Assembly (NCBI RefSeq): GCF_020520425.1
Contig: NC_079490.1
Location: forward strand, 5,642,001-5,706,000
Reading direction: 5' to 3'
Source of the DNA: Spinacia oleracea
Lineage: Eukaryota > Streptophyta > Magnoliopsida > Caryophyllales > Amaranthaceae
Length of the DNA stretch: 64,000 nucleotides
Shown in pieces: positions 1 through 10,883 of the stretch. The notes below the pieces were generated by a model. That model made no database searches and was not told the origin of the DNA. It saw only the letters and a list, made by a program, of their open reading frames with translations. Numbering within the stretch: position 1 is the first letter of the stretch; the number at the start of each line of letters is the position of its first letter. The position numbers and the translations under genes were made by a program.

Positions 1-1
1 T

Positions 2-64
2 GCTGGTGCTGATCAAAGTGGAAGGAGTGATTTACTGAAGGTGTCTAGAAGAATGATGTACTAA
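2..64 (+). CDS. possible C-terminal end of an upstream gene (partial)
   Basis: Reading from base 2, twenty sense codons end at TAA (62-64), giving AGADQSGRSDLLKVSRRMMY. The composition (Ser/Arg/Lys, ending in RRMMY) would suit the last exon of a plant gene on the + strand, and AT-rich sequence without coding character follows. The family is not recognised and the upstream part lies outside the window. An open frame of this length can occur by chance, so this is only a candidate. Confidence 0.25.
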   Translation, partial: AGADQSGRSDLLKVSRRMMY

Positions 65-687
65 TTTTGCATTTATTTCTTTAAATTGCCGAGAAGCATC
101 CTTCTCCCCTTGCTCCAATGGAAATTTCTCTTCATAATTGCCAAAACGGACAGTAATTTTGGGTTCAATAAAGTGGGAAAATAGGATGGGGTAGATTAGG
201 AGTTGTTTACAATTCAGTTGTAGTTTCGTTTGATGGCTATGGAAAGAGATAGACTATAGAGGATGTGAGAGAATAGGATGTAGAAGATTGATACTGAGGT
301 AACTTCAGCCTTCAACAGCAAGTACAAAAGGGTGGGGGGAAGATAAAGGAAAAGGCATGATCTGTTGTTATCTTAGTTGGACCAATTGTTAATTTGTTAT
401 ATATTGTGGAAGAGGTACTAAAAAATCAATATTTGCAGATAGAAGAATGAGAGAAGTCTTTCATATAATCTGACAATTGTAAACATTATTAGTGTTTGTG
501 TGGCTCATATGTTCCTTTCTGGTGAAAGTTTACGTACGTGATTGTTTCATATGTTTGTTCCTCGTCCTACGCAACAAGGGTATCAGGTCCCTATTCTTGC
601 ATTTGTAAACAGTCTTTTACCCCCTTCTCTTCCTGTAGTATGCAAGTGTACACTGCCACTTAAAGCAGTATTTTTTTTTCACATTCA
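65..687. other. intergenic and leader region of COX5C
   Basis: No open frame resembling a known protein is seen. The 3' part, ending in a T-run and CAG at 686-688, looks like the 3' end of a leader intron of the COX5C gene. The matching first (non-coding) exon and promoter must lie in this stretch or left of the window; I could not place them. Confidence 0.4.
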
Positions 688-697
688 GGTGATTAAT

Positions 698-889
698 ATG
701 GCTGGCGCAAAGGTTGCTCATGCTGTCTTGAAAGGTCCAAGTGTTACGAAAGAAATATTTATTGGACTTGGACTCGGGTTGGTTGCTGGTACAATGTGGA
801 AGATGCACCACTGGAACGAGCAGAGGAAAGTTCGATCCTTCTATGACATGCTGGAGAAAGGCCAGATCAGTGTCGTTGTAGAAGAGTAA
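698..889 (+). CDS. COX5C: cytochrome c oxidase subunit 5C (COX5C)
   Basis: This encodes a 63-aa subunit of mitochondrial respiratory complex IV, located in the inner membrane. The protein starts MAGAKVAHAVLKGPSVTKEI, has one hydrophobic membrane segment (about residues 21-35, IFIGLGLGLVAGTMW) and a charged matrix-side tail ending in ISVVVEE. Length and sequence match the plant COX5C family, which is made as a short protein without a cleaved presequence. I chose the ATG at 698. An upstream in-frame ATG at 542 only extends into intron-like sequence with no family similarity, and a T-rich tract plus CAG acceptor sits at about 671-688, 9 bases before the ATG. Known plant COX5C genes carry such a leader intron in the 5' UTR. 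No coding intron is present and the stop is TAA. Confidence 0.93.
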   Translation: MAGAKVAHAVLKGPSVTKEIFIGLGLGLVAGTMWKMHHWNEQRKVRSFYDMLEKGQISVVVEE

Positions 890-1989
890 ATCGTATTTTT
901 TGATGAATTACATTTTGTTTTAAGTTGGGTTTCTTTGGTCGTTTTTGCTGCTCAAACTGTAAAGTGAAGCACTGCATAAACCCCATTCATGATTAATAAT
1001 TTTTTCTGATACTGGAAGTTAAATGATGTAATGATATGTGGATTTTGTGTTATATCATGTTTTCTCCACTCAGACTGCAGTGTAAATCCTGAAAGTTGTT
1101 TTAGACTCTTAAGTTTTAACCCCATTGTGGTGAATTTTACGAGAACATGACAACTATGTTTTCTATTGTCGACTTCTCCCATCGTTTTCTTTCAGTTACG
1201 GTAAAATTTCAGTATGATAGGTGAAAAATATCATGATTCCTGAGGTTGTTCTCTTTGATGAATGCTTATTCAAACACTGGGATGCATGTTCTTGGAAGAG
1301 GAAGTTTGATAGAATTGGTGATGTACCCTAAAGAGGAAGTTTGTCCAATTAAGCTGAATAAGTTTGTTCTTGATCATGCTCCTTGAAACTAGAATCTTTG
1401 GCATCACAAGTTGAAATATTGGAAATTGATTTATTTTTTTCAACATAAAAGTTAGGAGAACTTGTACACTTGGAGGCAATACTCCTTGTTTTCCTATATG
1501 GCTAAATACTTGAAACATTTATGTTTGTGTGTAGTTTTGGGAGAACGAGTAGGTCGTATATGAAAAGTGAGGTTAATGTGTTTGCTTTTAGTTGTTGTAA
1601 GAGATAGAAATAATAAATACTTCGTATTAGTATAAGTGGGGTTAGTGTTACAAATATCTAGAAACAAAACGAATAGACAAGTATTGCGCGTATTTATAAG
1701 GAAAGATCAAAGTGTGTACCAATTAACAAAGATGGATTTTGAACTACGGAGTAGTAACCTTAAAACACTAGGCCTACAAAACCATTTTAATAAAAAAACT
1801 AAATAGAAGTATTATGTAATTTTTATAACGCACGTTAAATCCCAAGGAAAGAGATGTAAAAAAAAATTAGCGAAATAATACCAATTGTGTATTTGGAAGG
1901 AAAGAAAGGGGAGAAAAGAAAGGGGGGTGGGCCAGTGAGGGCGAGGGAAGAGTGAACTTGCATTTCCTTTCAAATCTTTTCAACATTGA
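890..1989. other. COX5C 3' region and gene-free DNA
   Basis: This is AT-rich sequence following the COX5C stop. It presumably begins with the 3' UTR. Nothing further is recognised up to the MITE-like element that begins near 1990. Confidence 0.4.
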
Positions 1990-2406
1990 GGGAACGTTTG
2001 GTATGCGGGAATGAGAATTATAGGAATAGAGTGTGAGATTCGAATGAAATTCGTGTGTGGGAATTCCTTGACTTGTTTGGGTAGTGATGAGAAATAGATT
2101 GGGAGAATATTATAAAATACGCAAATACTCATATAATATAACTCATCTTACTATTAGTCTATTAATGCCATTTTTGGTAATCTTTCTCCTTATCTCAATT
2201 TCCTTCCTCAATTCCCACCCCTCCCTAGGTAATAAAATCAATCAAGGGAATTGAGCCTAACATTTTATGAAATGATTTAATAGGGAGGACAATGAATCCT
2301 TGCAACTCTTTCCTTTCCCTCCCTTAAGTCATATCCAAACAAGGAAAGTTGAATCCTTCTCTTTCTCTTCCCACTCATTCCCTCCATATACATCTATCCA
2401 AACACA
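1990..2406. mobile_element. hAT-type MITE candidate
   Basis: The left end, GGGAACGTTTGGTATG, and the right end, ATCCAAACACAC, form imperfect inverted ends of the 'GGG..GTTTGG' type common in plant hAT-derived MITEs. Internal arms also mirror each other (CATTCC/GGAATG-type and GTTTGG/CCAAAC-type words near both ends). No clean 8-bp target duplication was found, so the boundaries are approximate. Confidence 0.4.
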
Positions 2407-2436
2407 CTGCAAATGTTACTAATATGTGATACAAAG

Positions 2437-2760
2437 TAAAGATGGTTGTGCGCAGGAATGGCCCTAGGCCCGACCGACAAAGGCACGAAAAAAGCCTGTC
2501 CCGCCACGGACACGAAAAAAGCACGGCCAGGCACGAGCACGAAGACGTGGGCCGAACGTGGGCCATATTTTTTGGAAAAGCACGACAAGACACGATAAGA
2601 ATCGACCTAATTTAGTAAAATTAGGCTTAGGCACGACGGTCCGACCCGACACGTCAGTCAGTGGGCCTTAGCCCTATTTTGAAATTTTCAGCTCGGCCCG
2701 ACCCGACACGATGTAGAGTGGGCCTGAAGCTCGACCTGACTCAACCCACGACCATCTTTA
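2437..2760. repeat. GC-rich 'CCCGACCCGACACG' repeat with terminal inverted repeat
   Basis: The segment starts TAAAGATGGT and ends ACCATCTTTA, a perfect 10-bp inverted repeat. Between them are many degenerate copies of GCCCGACCCGACACG and GGCACGA, far more GC-rich than the surroundings. The same left end and the complementary word family occur at 16550-16870. Such sequences are frequent dispersed repeats in plant genomes. I cannot assign a transposon superfamily because no target duplication is clear. Confidence 0.55.
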
Positions 2761-4096
2761 ATACAGAGTAACTATTTAGATTTTTATTTTTATTTTTATG
2801 CTCCGTATAAGGTTTTTATAAGAGGTTTTGCATCTATTGTCAAGCAAATTTCTTAAGGGGTTATTTGAGATTTTGAGGGGTAATTTTCTAATATCAACTG
2901 AGTCATTCGCAAAAGGGAAAAGAAGGAAAAAGAAAAAAGCTTTTCTAGTGTCAATCATGTCCGAATCACGTGACTTTAATTCAATAGTTCCACTTTCACC
3001 GCCATCGTTGGCATCGTTCCCCGTTTGTTTGCTTTCTTCTGCTCAAATTTAGTGCAATTTGAAGACTCCTCCCATCTTTCTCCCATTGAATTTGAGTAAA
3101 TTGCTGCAATTTCAAGACTCTTCCCGCTAATTCTCAAGCATTCAAGATCAGGTAACTCGAAATTTTATTTGATTCAATTTCGGATTATAATTTTAGGGTT
3201 TAAAATTAAGTTTAGGGTTTATTGGGGGGTTTTCGGGTTGCTATTGTCTTATGGGTTTATGTTGCTAAAATTGCAGCATATATCAAAACAATTTGAATAA
3301 TTGAATTTTGCCCAAACATTGTATGTCATTGATTATGTACAGTATGCCAATTTTATTGATGTTTTTCGGAACATGTTTTCATGATGAATTCAAGGTTCAA
3401 GTTAGTTTGATGAACATTGCAAATGTCCTATTTCAGGAATTCAGTTGTTCTTATCCTTCGTGCAATTAAAATTTTCGAATTGGGTAGTGAAATTATTATC
3501 TTATGCTGGGAGAATATGCTATTTGGTTCGAATTTGCGATCTATTTGATGTTGTTATTTTGTAGGAGGGAATTTTTTTACTGTCTTTTACTTGATTCTGT
3601 GTCATTGGAGTGTAGAATCAGCGATAAATCAAGAGGTTTACATTATGAGAATTGGGTAAGTAGTTGTTGAAGGAAATTTTTATGGTGATGAAAAGGATTT
3701 TATAGGAGTTAGGTTTGATGCTATGTGCGGATTTTCAGCTAAAAATCCGATCGCTGCTGCAGTGCTGCTGCCAAATAAAAACCCCTTTCTACCTCGAGTT
3801 TGCTTATCTCCTTTTGTTGTGTGTCAGATTCCACACGACCTCCCAACTGGGTTTTGGTGACAATGTGACATCTGTGGTGTTAATGGAGATAATTTTGGAG
3901 AAGCCTAATGTAGAGATTTCACTTTCCAGTTCCCCCACCAGTAAGTGGGCTTGATAGTAGCTTTGCAGAATCTTCGACATGCATCATTACATATTTCTAA
4001 GTGGTAGCTATAAAGGAATAGAGTTTTGCAAATGCAAAAAGCACTAGACAGCCGAACTTAGGCTGTATTTAGTGACTTGTGTGTGTATCTTCCAGA

Positions 4097-4542
4097 GTTA
4101 CCTGGTTCGTGGTTCGCTTTGGTACGGGGTACGAGTTCGGGTTCGCGGTTCACGGGTAGCTGATTTTAGGTTCGCGGGTAGCGGTATGGATTATTTTATT
4201 TTTTTTAAAATTCAAATTAACAAATAAAAAGCAACCACCATCTTCATTCTTCGGCAGTTCGGCTTTCCAGTTCTTCACCTCGACCTCATCCATGGCTATT
4301 ATTTTCAGCAAGACGAAAGAACAACAAAAACAACAATTGACGGTAGGAATCAACACATATGTAATTCTCAAACAAAAGCCCCAACATATTTTATCTTCTA
4401 TCGCTTTCCCGGACTTTCAATCGTTAAAACTAGGGTTTTGGTTTGGTTCGTGAAAAGTCGCGAATTGGATCGCCGGAGAACCACGAATTGGTACAGGCGA
4501 ACCGGTTCGCGGTTCGCGGGGGTTAGGGGCGAACCAGGTAAC
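4097..4542. mobile_element. non-autonomous DNA element with GTTACCTGGTTCG ends
   Basis: The inverted ends GTTACCTGGTTCG (4097-4109) and CGAACCAGGTAAC (4530-4542) match perfectly. Next to each end lie further repeats of GGTTCGCGG and GCGAACC type. The 446-bp body has no coding capacity. I could not find an unambiguous target-site duplication, so the superfamily is open. It sits inside the proposed TAF9 leader intron. Confidence 0.6.
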
Positions 4543-4654
4543 ACTGGTATCTTCTGATATATGGAAACATCACATTCATTGTTAATGAGTTCACAGATTT
4601 TATAGCTGATACAGTAGGGTTCATCATTATCATTATCATTACCCCATTGTCTCA

Positions 4655-4765
4655 AAGAAGCTCCCGCAAGAAGCGGGGTAAGGGGGGGTCGGGTGTACGC
4701 AACCTTACTTCTGCAATTGCAGAAAGGTTGTTTCCAATTGACTCAAAAGCGATAACGGGACGACC
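4655..4765 (+). repeat. SINE-like fragment
   Basis: The words GCAAGAAGCGGGGTAAGG, TGTACGCAACCTTACTTCTG and GGTTGTTTCCAATTGACTC are typical of the 3' region of widespread plant SINEs. No box A/box B pair or poly-A tail was delimited. A related short stretch occurs near 10518-10540 (TGTACGCAATCTTACCCTT). Confidence 0.4.
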
Positions 4766-5581
4766 ATCTTCTACTTCATGGAAAGGAAGCGAAGAGGTTT
4801 TAAGAGCCATTTTGATTTAGTCCATTACATCCCACAGCCAAAAGAACAAATGAATCTTTGGCTCTATCGGAAATGGACATATATCAGTACAGTTGATATA
4901 GTAGGGTTAGTTTTTAATTTTTCTGGGGATGGATTATTAGGAGTATGTGATTCTAAATACGAAGTATGAAGTAGCATTTGCATGATTTTGATTTTGGTGT
5001 CGGTGGTGGTGGTGTGTGTGTAGGGGGAGGGGGGGGGGGTTCTGTAGTTTTTCTGTCACTGACTTTCAGTTGAGCCTTAAGCAAAGCTTCTGAGTGCTCA
5101 GAAGCATACCAAAGGTAGAGCTATGGATTCGTATATCAGTGGTATCTGATATGGGGGGAAGATGGCGTCTTGCTACTGTTTACTTGGTTGGACACTCTTA
5201 TCTAGAGGGTGCAGTCTGGTGAGTAGTTGGGACTAGCATCAGCTTTGTAATTAGTAGAGAAAACAACTTTAGTTAATTATGATGGTTATTCAGAGAAATG
5301 TTGTATTGTGTAGTTACAACCCTGAAGCCTACTGTAATTAATCCTTAATTTCGCTCAGAATGTCGTCCTGTACTTTAACTGCAGCTCTGCTGCTTTCCTC
5401 CATTTCTGAGTTCTAGTCTGTTTTTTTTTGGGTGGAAGCTTACCATGATGCTGAGTTGTTATCCCGAAGCTGCAATCTTGCATGTTTTTCCCACTTTCTT
5501 TCAACTCAGTTTTCTTGGTTGAATCTCAATTCTCACTTTCTCAGTTCTAAATTTTGGGTGGTTATTGCAGTTTGAAAAATT

Positions 5582-7047
5582 ATGGCTGAAGGAGAGGAAG
5601 ACTTGCCAAGGGATGCAAAGATTGTGAAGTCGTTATTAAAATCTATGGGTGTTGAGGAGCATGAGCCCCGTGTTGTGCACCAGTTTCTGGAGTTATGGTA
5701 TAGGTATGTCGTCGATGTGTTGACGGATGCACAAGTTTACTCAGAACATGCAGGCAAAGGCACAATTGACTGTGATGATGTTAAGCTTGCTATCCAATCA
5801 AAAGTGAATTTCAGCTTCTCACAACCACCACCCCGGGAGGTACTTTAGCTTTCTATTTACCACTTCTTTCTGTAAATAAATAAAACTATGTTTCCATGTG
5901 CATTTTATTGGAATTGCTCTTGTCATGATCTCATTTTCCTTATCGGGATACGAATGCCCCCTTTCTTTAAATTGGCTGATATCTCAAATCCCTACTTGTA
6001 TGATGGACTAGTAGAACTGTCTTAATCTGGAGAAAAGCTGGGGCAGGATAGAATTAATTATTAAGAAAGGAACAGCACATCGTTTTATTTGTTGTCAGTG
6101 TTGATGCATTATTCAAGAACTTAGTGCTCCTTTGGTTCACTTGGGTAGTAACTTCCCATGGGAAGTTCCAATTCATAGGAAGTTAATTCCCTTGTTACTT
6201 TCCTAGGAAATAGATTGATTACGTTTGGTTGAACTTGGGAATTCATAATTGATGGGAATTGACATGGGAAGTATGACTTACCAAGGAGAGGGTAGGTAAG
6301 CCACTTCCCATGTTCATAGGAATTTCAAACTTCCCAATATAGTTCTAATTCCCCCATTACTCCCATTTCATGCCAACCAAACAAGTAGCTATATACTCCC
6401 TCCGTCCCTAAAATATTACCCCAAATGCTTTAGTTCACTTTATTAAGAATTGGTTATAGCCAAAAGCAAAGAGTTAGGTAAATTTATCTTTTTGTTAGAT
6501 TTAGGGTATATGGGGCAATCTTTTAGGGACGGAGGGAGTATACACTTCCTAGGAACTCACGCTTCCCCCTCTATTTACATGCAACCAAACATCCCCTTAG
6601 TGTGAAATTTTTGCGTTCCTATGTCTCAGCTTCTACTGTAGAGATTTTACCAAAAGAATGCTGCAAATCGTTCTTTTTATTTTTCCTGTTATTTGGGTTT
6701 TTTGAGGTCATATAGTGGTGAATGATAAAGTTTTAGCAATTTTACTATTCGACCAGGTATTATTAGAGCTTGCTAGAAACAGGAACAAAACCCCGTTACC
6801 AAAGAATGTCGGAGGCTCTGGAGTTCCTCTTCCACCCGAAGAGTACACACTGATTAGCCCTAATTACCAGCTAATGACATCAAAGAGACAATCCGCCCAG
6901 GCATTTGAAGAACCAGAAGAAGAAGATGATGAAGAAGAAGAAGAGGCCGCTGTTCCTAGCTCCTCTCAAGAACCAAAGAACGATACAATGCAGACCACTC
7001 CGCAACGGGTCTCTTTTCCTCTTGCAGCTAAGCGTCCGAAATGCTAA
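5582..7047 (+). CDS. TAF9: TAF9, TFIID/SAGA histone-fold subunit
   Basis: Two coding exons, 5582-5839 and 6757-7047, join in phase 0 to give 182 aa, very near the known plant TAF9 length. Exon 1 ends ...CAGCCACCCCGGGAG-type sequence (SQPPPRE) before GTACTT, and exon 2 begins after GACCAG with [11 protein letters not shown]. The N-terminal about 75 residues are a TAFII31 histone fold ([40 protein letters not shown]) that pairs with TAF6 in the TFIID and SAGA coactivators in the nucleus. A proline-rich conserved linker ([27 protein letters not shown]) and SPNYQL follow. The tail has an acidic run of about 15 E/D residues and ends [16 protein letters not shown], a conserved basic end. The 917-bp intron contains a hAT-type MITE that itself carries a Stowaway. 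Family assignment is very secure. Confidence 0.95.
6127..6595. mobile_element. hAT-type MITE carrying a nested Stowaway
   Basis: The ends are CTCCTTTGGTTCACTTGG and GCAACCAAACATCCC. A 7-bp direct duplication CTTAGTG flanks the element (6120-6126 and 6596-6602). Multiple CTTCCCATGGGAAG and CCTAGGAA-type arms make the interior strongly palindromic. A complete Stowaway element interrupts it at 6396-6538. It lies in the TAF9 intron. Confidence 0.65.
6396..6538. mobile_element. Stowaway MITE (143 bp) in the TAF9 intron
   Basis: Ends CTCCCTCCGTCCCTAAAA and TTTTAGGGACGGAGGGAG are perfect inverted repeats flanked by TA on both sides (6394-6395, 6539-6540), the hallmark of Tc1/mariner-related Stowaway elements. 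It resembles the element at 31530-31726 in ends and in the internal GGGGCAATCTTTTAGGGACGG. Confidence 0.85.
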
Positions 7048-9053
7048 TTTGACAACAACCTACATTTGTGTCAGGTTAGATCTTCCAAAACTGACAATTG
7101 CCTGTTTCTTAATTACAAATCATACTATAGCGAATTGTCAGATTAATTTGTAAGCATCTGAATTCGTGACCCTAATCTTGCTGTATCTGAATATTGGTAA
7201 TACTGTCTTATTTTAACAGTAAAGGAGAAGTGATTTTAAGTTTATGTACATTACACTCTATCTGGACCCTGGAGGTGATGTGTTTATAAACACATCTCAC
7301 AGGGGTATGATGGTAATTTCGCACCACATAAACACGCCATTGTTCACATAAACACACCATCATTTTTATTTTTTATACCATTGTTTTCATAGTCTATACC
7401 ATTTTTGATATCATTGAAAGTTCAATGTATTTACAAAATTGCCATGTTATGTGTTTGACAATACATAACTATTATGGGTTTTTACTTCCTCCTCTGTAGT
7501 GTGCCTTTACCTGTGTTAATTTCTGAAAAATCTTCATATCAACTACTACATCAATAATTGACAATATAATCTTGGATATTTATTTTAGAAAATGGTTTGA
7601 GATACGTATTTGCTTACATTTGCTTACAACTACCAATATTAGACTTAGAGCACCAGTCACATCGGTACGTTATTATTATTTTCTGAATTGGAAATTATGA
7701 AACGTTCATTTTTTTTCCTGGTGGTATTATTATTGTTAATTTTTATTTTGGTCAATAAATGTTCAACATCAGTATATTATACACCACATGATTGGTGGTG
7801 ACAGGTGATATGTAGTTGCTTGTATCATGATTTAATCTACAATTTGAGGTTAACTACTTCAAGGATTATATAAACATTTGGTGGCGTCTTTGGGAAATTA
7901 GCTGCAAATACCAATGAGATATTGGCCTAGTGGGTTAAGACTCAAGACTCGGGGTATGTAGATGATAAGTTACAAGTTCGAATCCTCCTCCCCCATTTGT
8001 AATTTATATTACTCTCGTCGCTCATTTGCACCAAAAAAAAGGAAAATTGCTGCACAAAAGCATACATGCATTCGATGTTTACTTAGATGTCTTGCATGTT
8101 CAATGTTTGAAGAAAAAAGAACTTCTTGGATTGAATTAGAGGTTTGACCATTTCAAAAAGCTAATGGGACTGTTTGGTTACGAGAGTTCTGGAATGAAAA
8201 AGGTGCTTTTGTATCAGAGATGTAAAAGAGTTTGTGTAAAATGTCAATTTTGTCTTACTATTGTCTAGAATTTATTAACCTACATCGTTTTACATCAAAT
8301 GTCTATTATTTACTAACCTACATCACTTTACATTAATGTCTTTAATGGCTAGCCATATAAAACTCTGAACAACTAACAACTACTCCGTAATAACTTGCAC
8401 GAAAAAACTTTACACAAACAGCTAATTCGACTAGGTAGTCAAACTAGCTACTCCGTAATATAAGCATTTAACAACAAACCACTAGTCAAACCAGTTAACA
8501 GTTACGCCGTAATTACTAAGCAAGGCTATAGAATCATAACTTGATTATACCTCTTGACAAACCAAAAGAACACATAAAATGAAGATTGAAGAATCAGAAC
8601 CATATACTTGAATGTTGCTAGTGGAATACTAATCCAAAATAGATGAGATCACTGTGTTTTGCTACATTAACAGCAATTTGCATATAATCATCTCATTTAT
8701 GTCTACAACTGAAAGGACTTGAGATCTTATAAGCATATGCTATTGTTCTTGTTCTTTCTTTCTTTTCATTATCTTCTTCTTGTCTTACCTTAAAATAACC
8801 ACATAAATTGTTTCCTGTTATGGTTGTTATTATCAATACTTATCAAGAATTATGAAAAGAGGTTTGCTCTAATCTCAGTTGACAGCATTTTTGTTTTATC
8901 ACAATTTTCTCTTGATTAGACATTGGCTGTCAAACCGAATATATCTTGCCTCCTTGTAAATCAATATGTTGGCGTATTTTTTTCACCTGATTTTTACTTA
9001 TATTTTTTGTTGTTATTTGAACTTATCAGAATTTATTTTGGTTGTAAATTATA
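7048..9053. other. TAF9 3' region and gene-free DNA
   Basis: This is AT-rich sequence with short open frames only. Apart from a SINE candidate (7915-8040) no feature is recognised. A CACATAAACAC(A/G)CCAT(T/C)-type short repeat occurs at about 7323-7365. Confidence 0.4.
7915..8041 (+). repeat. tRNA-derived SINE candidate
   Basis: A box A-like TGGCCTAGTGGGTTAAGAC (7923) and box B-like AAGTTCGAATCCT (7973) have spacing typical of a tRNA-derived RNA polymerase III promoter. ATTTGTAATTT and a short poly-A (8032-8040) follow. The flanks AAATTAGCTGCAAA and AAAATTGCTGCACAAA are similar and may be an aged target duplication. A related 3' part (ATTTGTAATTTCTTTCGCACC) is at 15975. Confidence 0.5.
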
Positions 9054-9406
9054 CTCCCTCTGTTTCTTTTTGTTTTTTATGTTTTTTTTTTGTGTTTCAA
9101 AATATTCTTTACATTTCCTTTTATATTATCACATAAATAATTTAGTATTCTATCAAATTTGTGTCTAATGATTATTTTAACCAAATAAATTCATTGGGTC
9201 ATTTAATCTTTCACACTTTTCCACTGGGATATTAAATTTTCTCATTTTTTCAATATCAGAATTTTGATAAAAGTGAAAACATTATAAATACTCGTAATTT
9301 GCCTTGTTTAAATATAAAAAAAATAGAGGAATTTCAATGTACATTAATTACTCGTTAATAAACGTGTAAAAAGTAAAGCGTAAAAAATAAAAAGAAACGG
9401 AGAGAG
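9054..9406. mobile_element. Stowaway-type MITE, 353 bp
   Basis: Left end CTCCCTCTGTTTCTTTTTG and right end AAAGAAACGGAGAGAG are inverted, with TA outside each end (9052-9053, 9407-9408). The body is AT-rich and non-coding. Confidence 0.7.
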
Positions 9407-10883
9407 TACTACCTGAACTTATGTAATGAACTGTTTTCCTTGAAACAAATGGAAAAAAGGTGAACAAAACATGACGTAAGGGTTTGTGACCTATTTATAA
9501 GAACCCTTAGTATTTACCAGTAGAGCAAGTGTTCCATCTTCAAATGAGGTTTCTATTTTTATGGACAATTAATTTTTTGGACAAACTCATTCCTATTAAT
9601 TTTCTCATTCCTCAAAAATGTATTTTCTCATTTGTAATCTTATTAATACATTTTTTAGGAATGAGAAAATTAATACATTTTTTAGGAATGAGAAAATTAA
9701 TACATTTTTGCTCAAGTGATCGAGTTTGTAATCTTATTAAACTAATTTGAGAGAACTCGAACTCGTTTTTGCTATGAAGACTCAAAGATAAATTGTTCCA
9801 ACATTTAATCGTAGTCTTACATTTCTCGGTCATCAAAACTTTGTAAGAAATAGTTTGACAATGAATCATTGTGAAAATGTGATTACTTTTACAAGTTTAA
9901 AATGTAGTAATTTTTTTCTGTCAAAAAAAAAAAAATGTAGTAATTTTCAATGTCTCACAATACAAGCGATAAAATTTTAAAATTCTTGAGAAAATTCACA
10001 TACAATAATACATAAATTACGTAGCATACATTTATAAGTAACATAACATTGATTTAACATTGTTGAATTAATTTGTGCTGCTTATTCTAGTGACAAATAC
10101 AACTAGCTGCAGCAATGACTAAATATGTGTAGTCCACACATAAATATTTTCATATATATATATTTCATGAAAATGACTTAAAAATATTAAAAAAGACTCC
10201 TAAAAATCCATAAATTCATTGACGAAAATGTCACCTTGGCTTCCATGTTGTATCTTCTTCACTGTGGCTAGTCACATCATTCATCCCCAATTATTTAGAA
10301 TTAGATTCATCTTCCAATTGGAGATGGGACCAACGAACATAATATATCTCCTCCCAAGATAAAATAAACCCCCAATCATATTACCTTGAAATATCAAAAG
10401 AGCATTTATTCAAATCTACCTTGATAGATGTGCCATGGGAATTTCATTATGATTTTTATTTTCTTCAATTTAGAAACACAACAATTACTATGATCATTTT
10501 GATCATACTGCAACCAGAATGTACGCAATCTTACCCTTAAATGATTTAAAACTGCCACCGGGTACGTTGATCAAGTTTGGATTCATTAGGAAAGTTATTG
10601 GATGAAAGAAACTTAATTAGTGAAACCAAAAATGATCATGACAAAAAACACATTAGGGTTCATTGGACCACATTTCATGTATAGGACATGCAATTTCCTT
10701 CCATGAAAATGGAAATACTATAGAAGATGATGATCAATGGATTGAACAAAGGGGCCGGGCCGGGTTGAATGGCGACGAGATGGTGAAAAAGAAAGTTCAT
10801 CGGTAACAATGGTGGAATAACTTAACGAACACATAAAGATTAGAACAAGGACAAAATGGCAAGTGTTTTAGCTTAGCTTAAGC
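9407..10883. other. gene-free AT-rich DNA 3' of NAS
   Basis: Apart from the 27-bp tandem repeat, a poly-A tract near 9925 and a short (AT)n run at 10153, nothing is recognised. The last few hundred bases contain the 3' UTR of the NAS gene on the minus strand; the polyadenylation site was not determined. Confidence 0.4.
9643..9712. repeat. 27-bp tandem repeat, about 2.5 copies
   Basis: The unit, AATACATTTTTTAGGAATGA followed by GAAAATT, is repeated head to tail without visible divergence. No function is inferred. Confidence 0.7.

Larger units (their letters stand above)
3050..5570 (+). other. proposed TAF9 5' UTR exon and leader intron
   Basis: A plausible non-coding first exon (about 3050-3151) ends AAGATCAG before GTAACTCG. 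A T-rich stretch and GTTATTGCAG acceptor ends at 5570, 11 bases before the TAF9 ATG. This would be a 2.4-kb leader intron. The exon carries two similar GCAATTT(G/C)AAGACTC blocks. The intron holds a DNA element (4097-4542) and a SINE-like fragment (about 4655-4760). The splice acceptor is persuasive; the donor and transcription start are inferred. Confidence 0.5.

Noticed and set aside
542-697. N-terminal extension of the COX5C frame to an upstream ATG
   Set aside because: The extension is not family-like and runs through a T-rich intron acceptor; COX5C proteins begin at the MAGAK-type methionine.
7920-7990. possible functional tRNA gene
   Set aside because: Boxes A and B are present but no cloverleaf with paired acceptor stem can be drawn. 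A SINE origin fits better.
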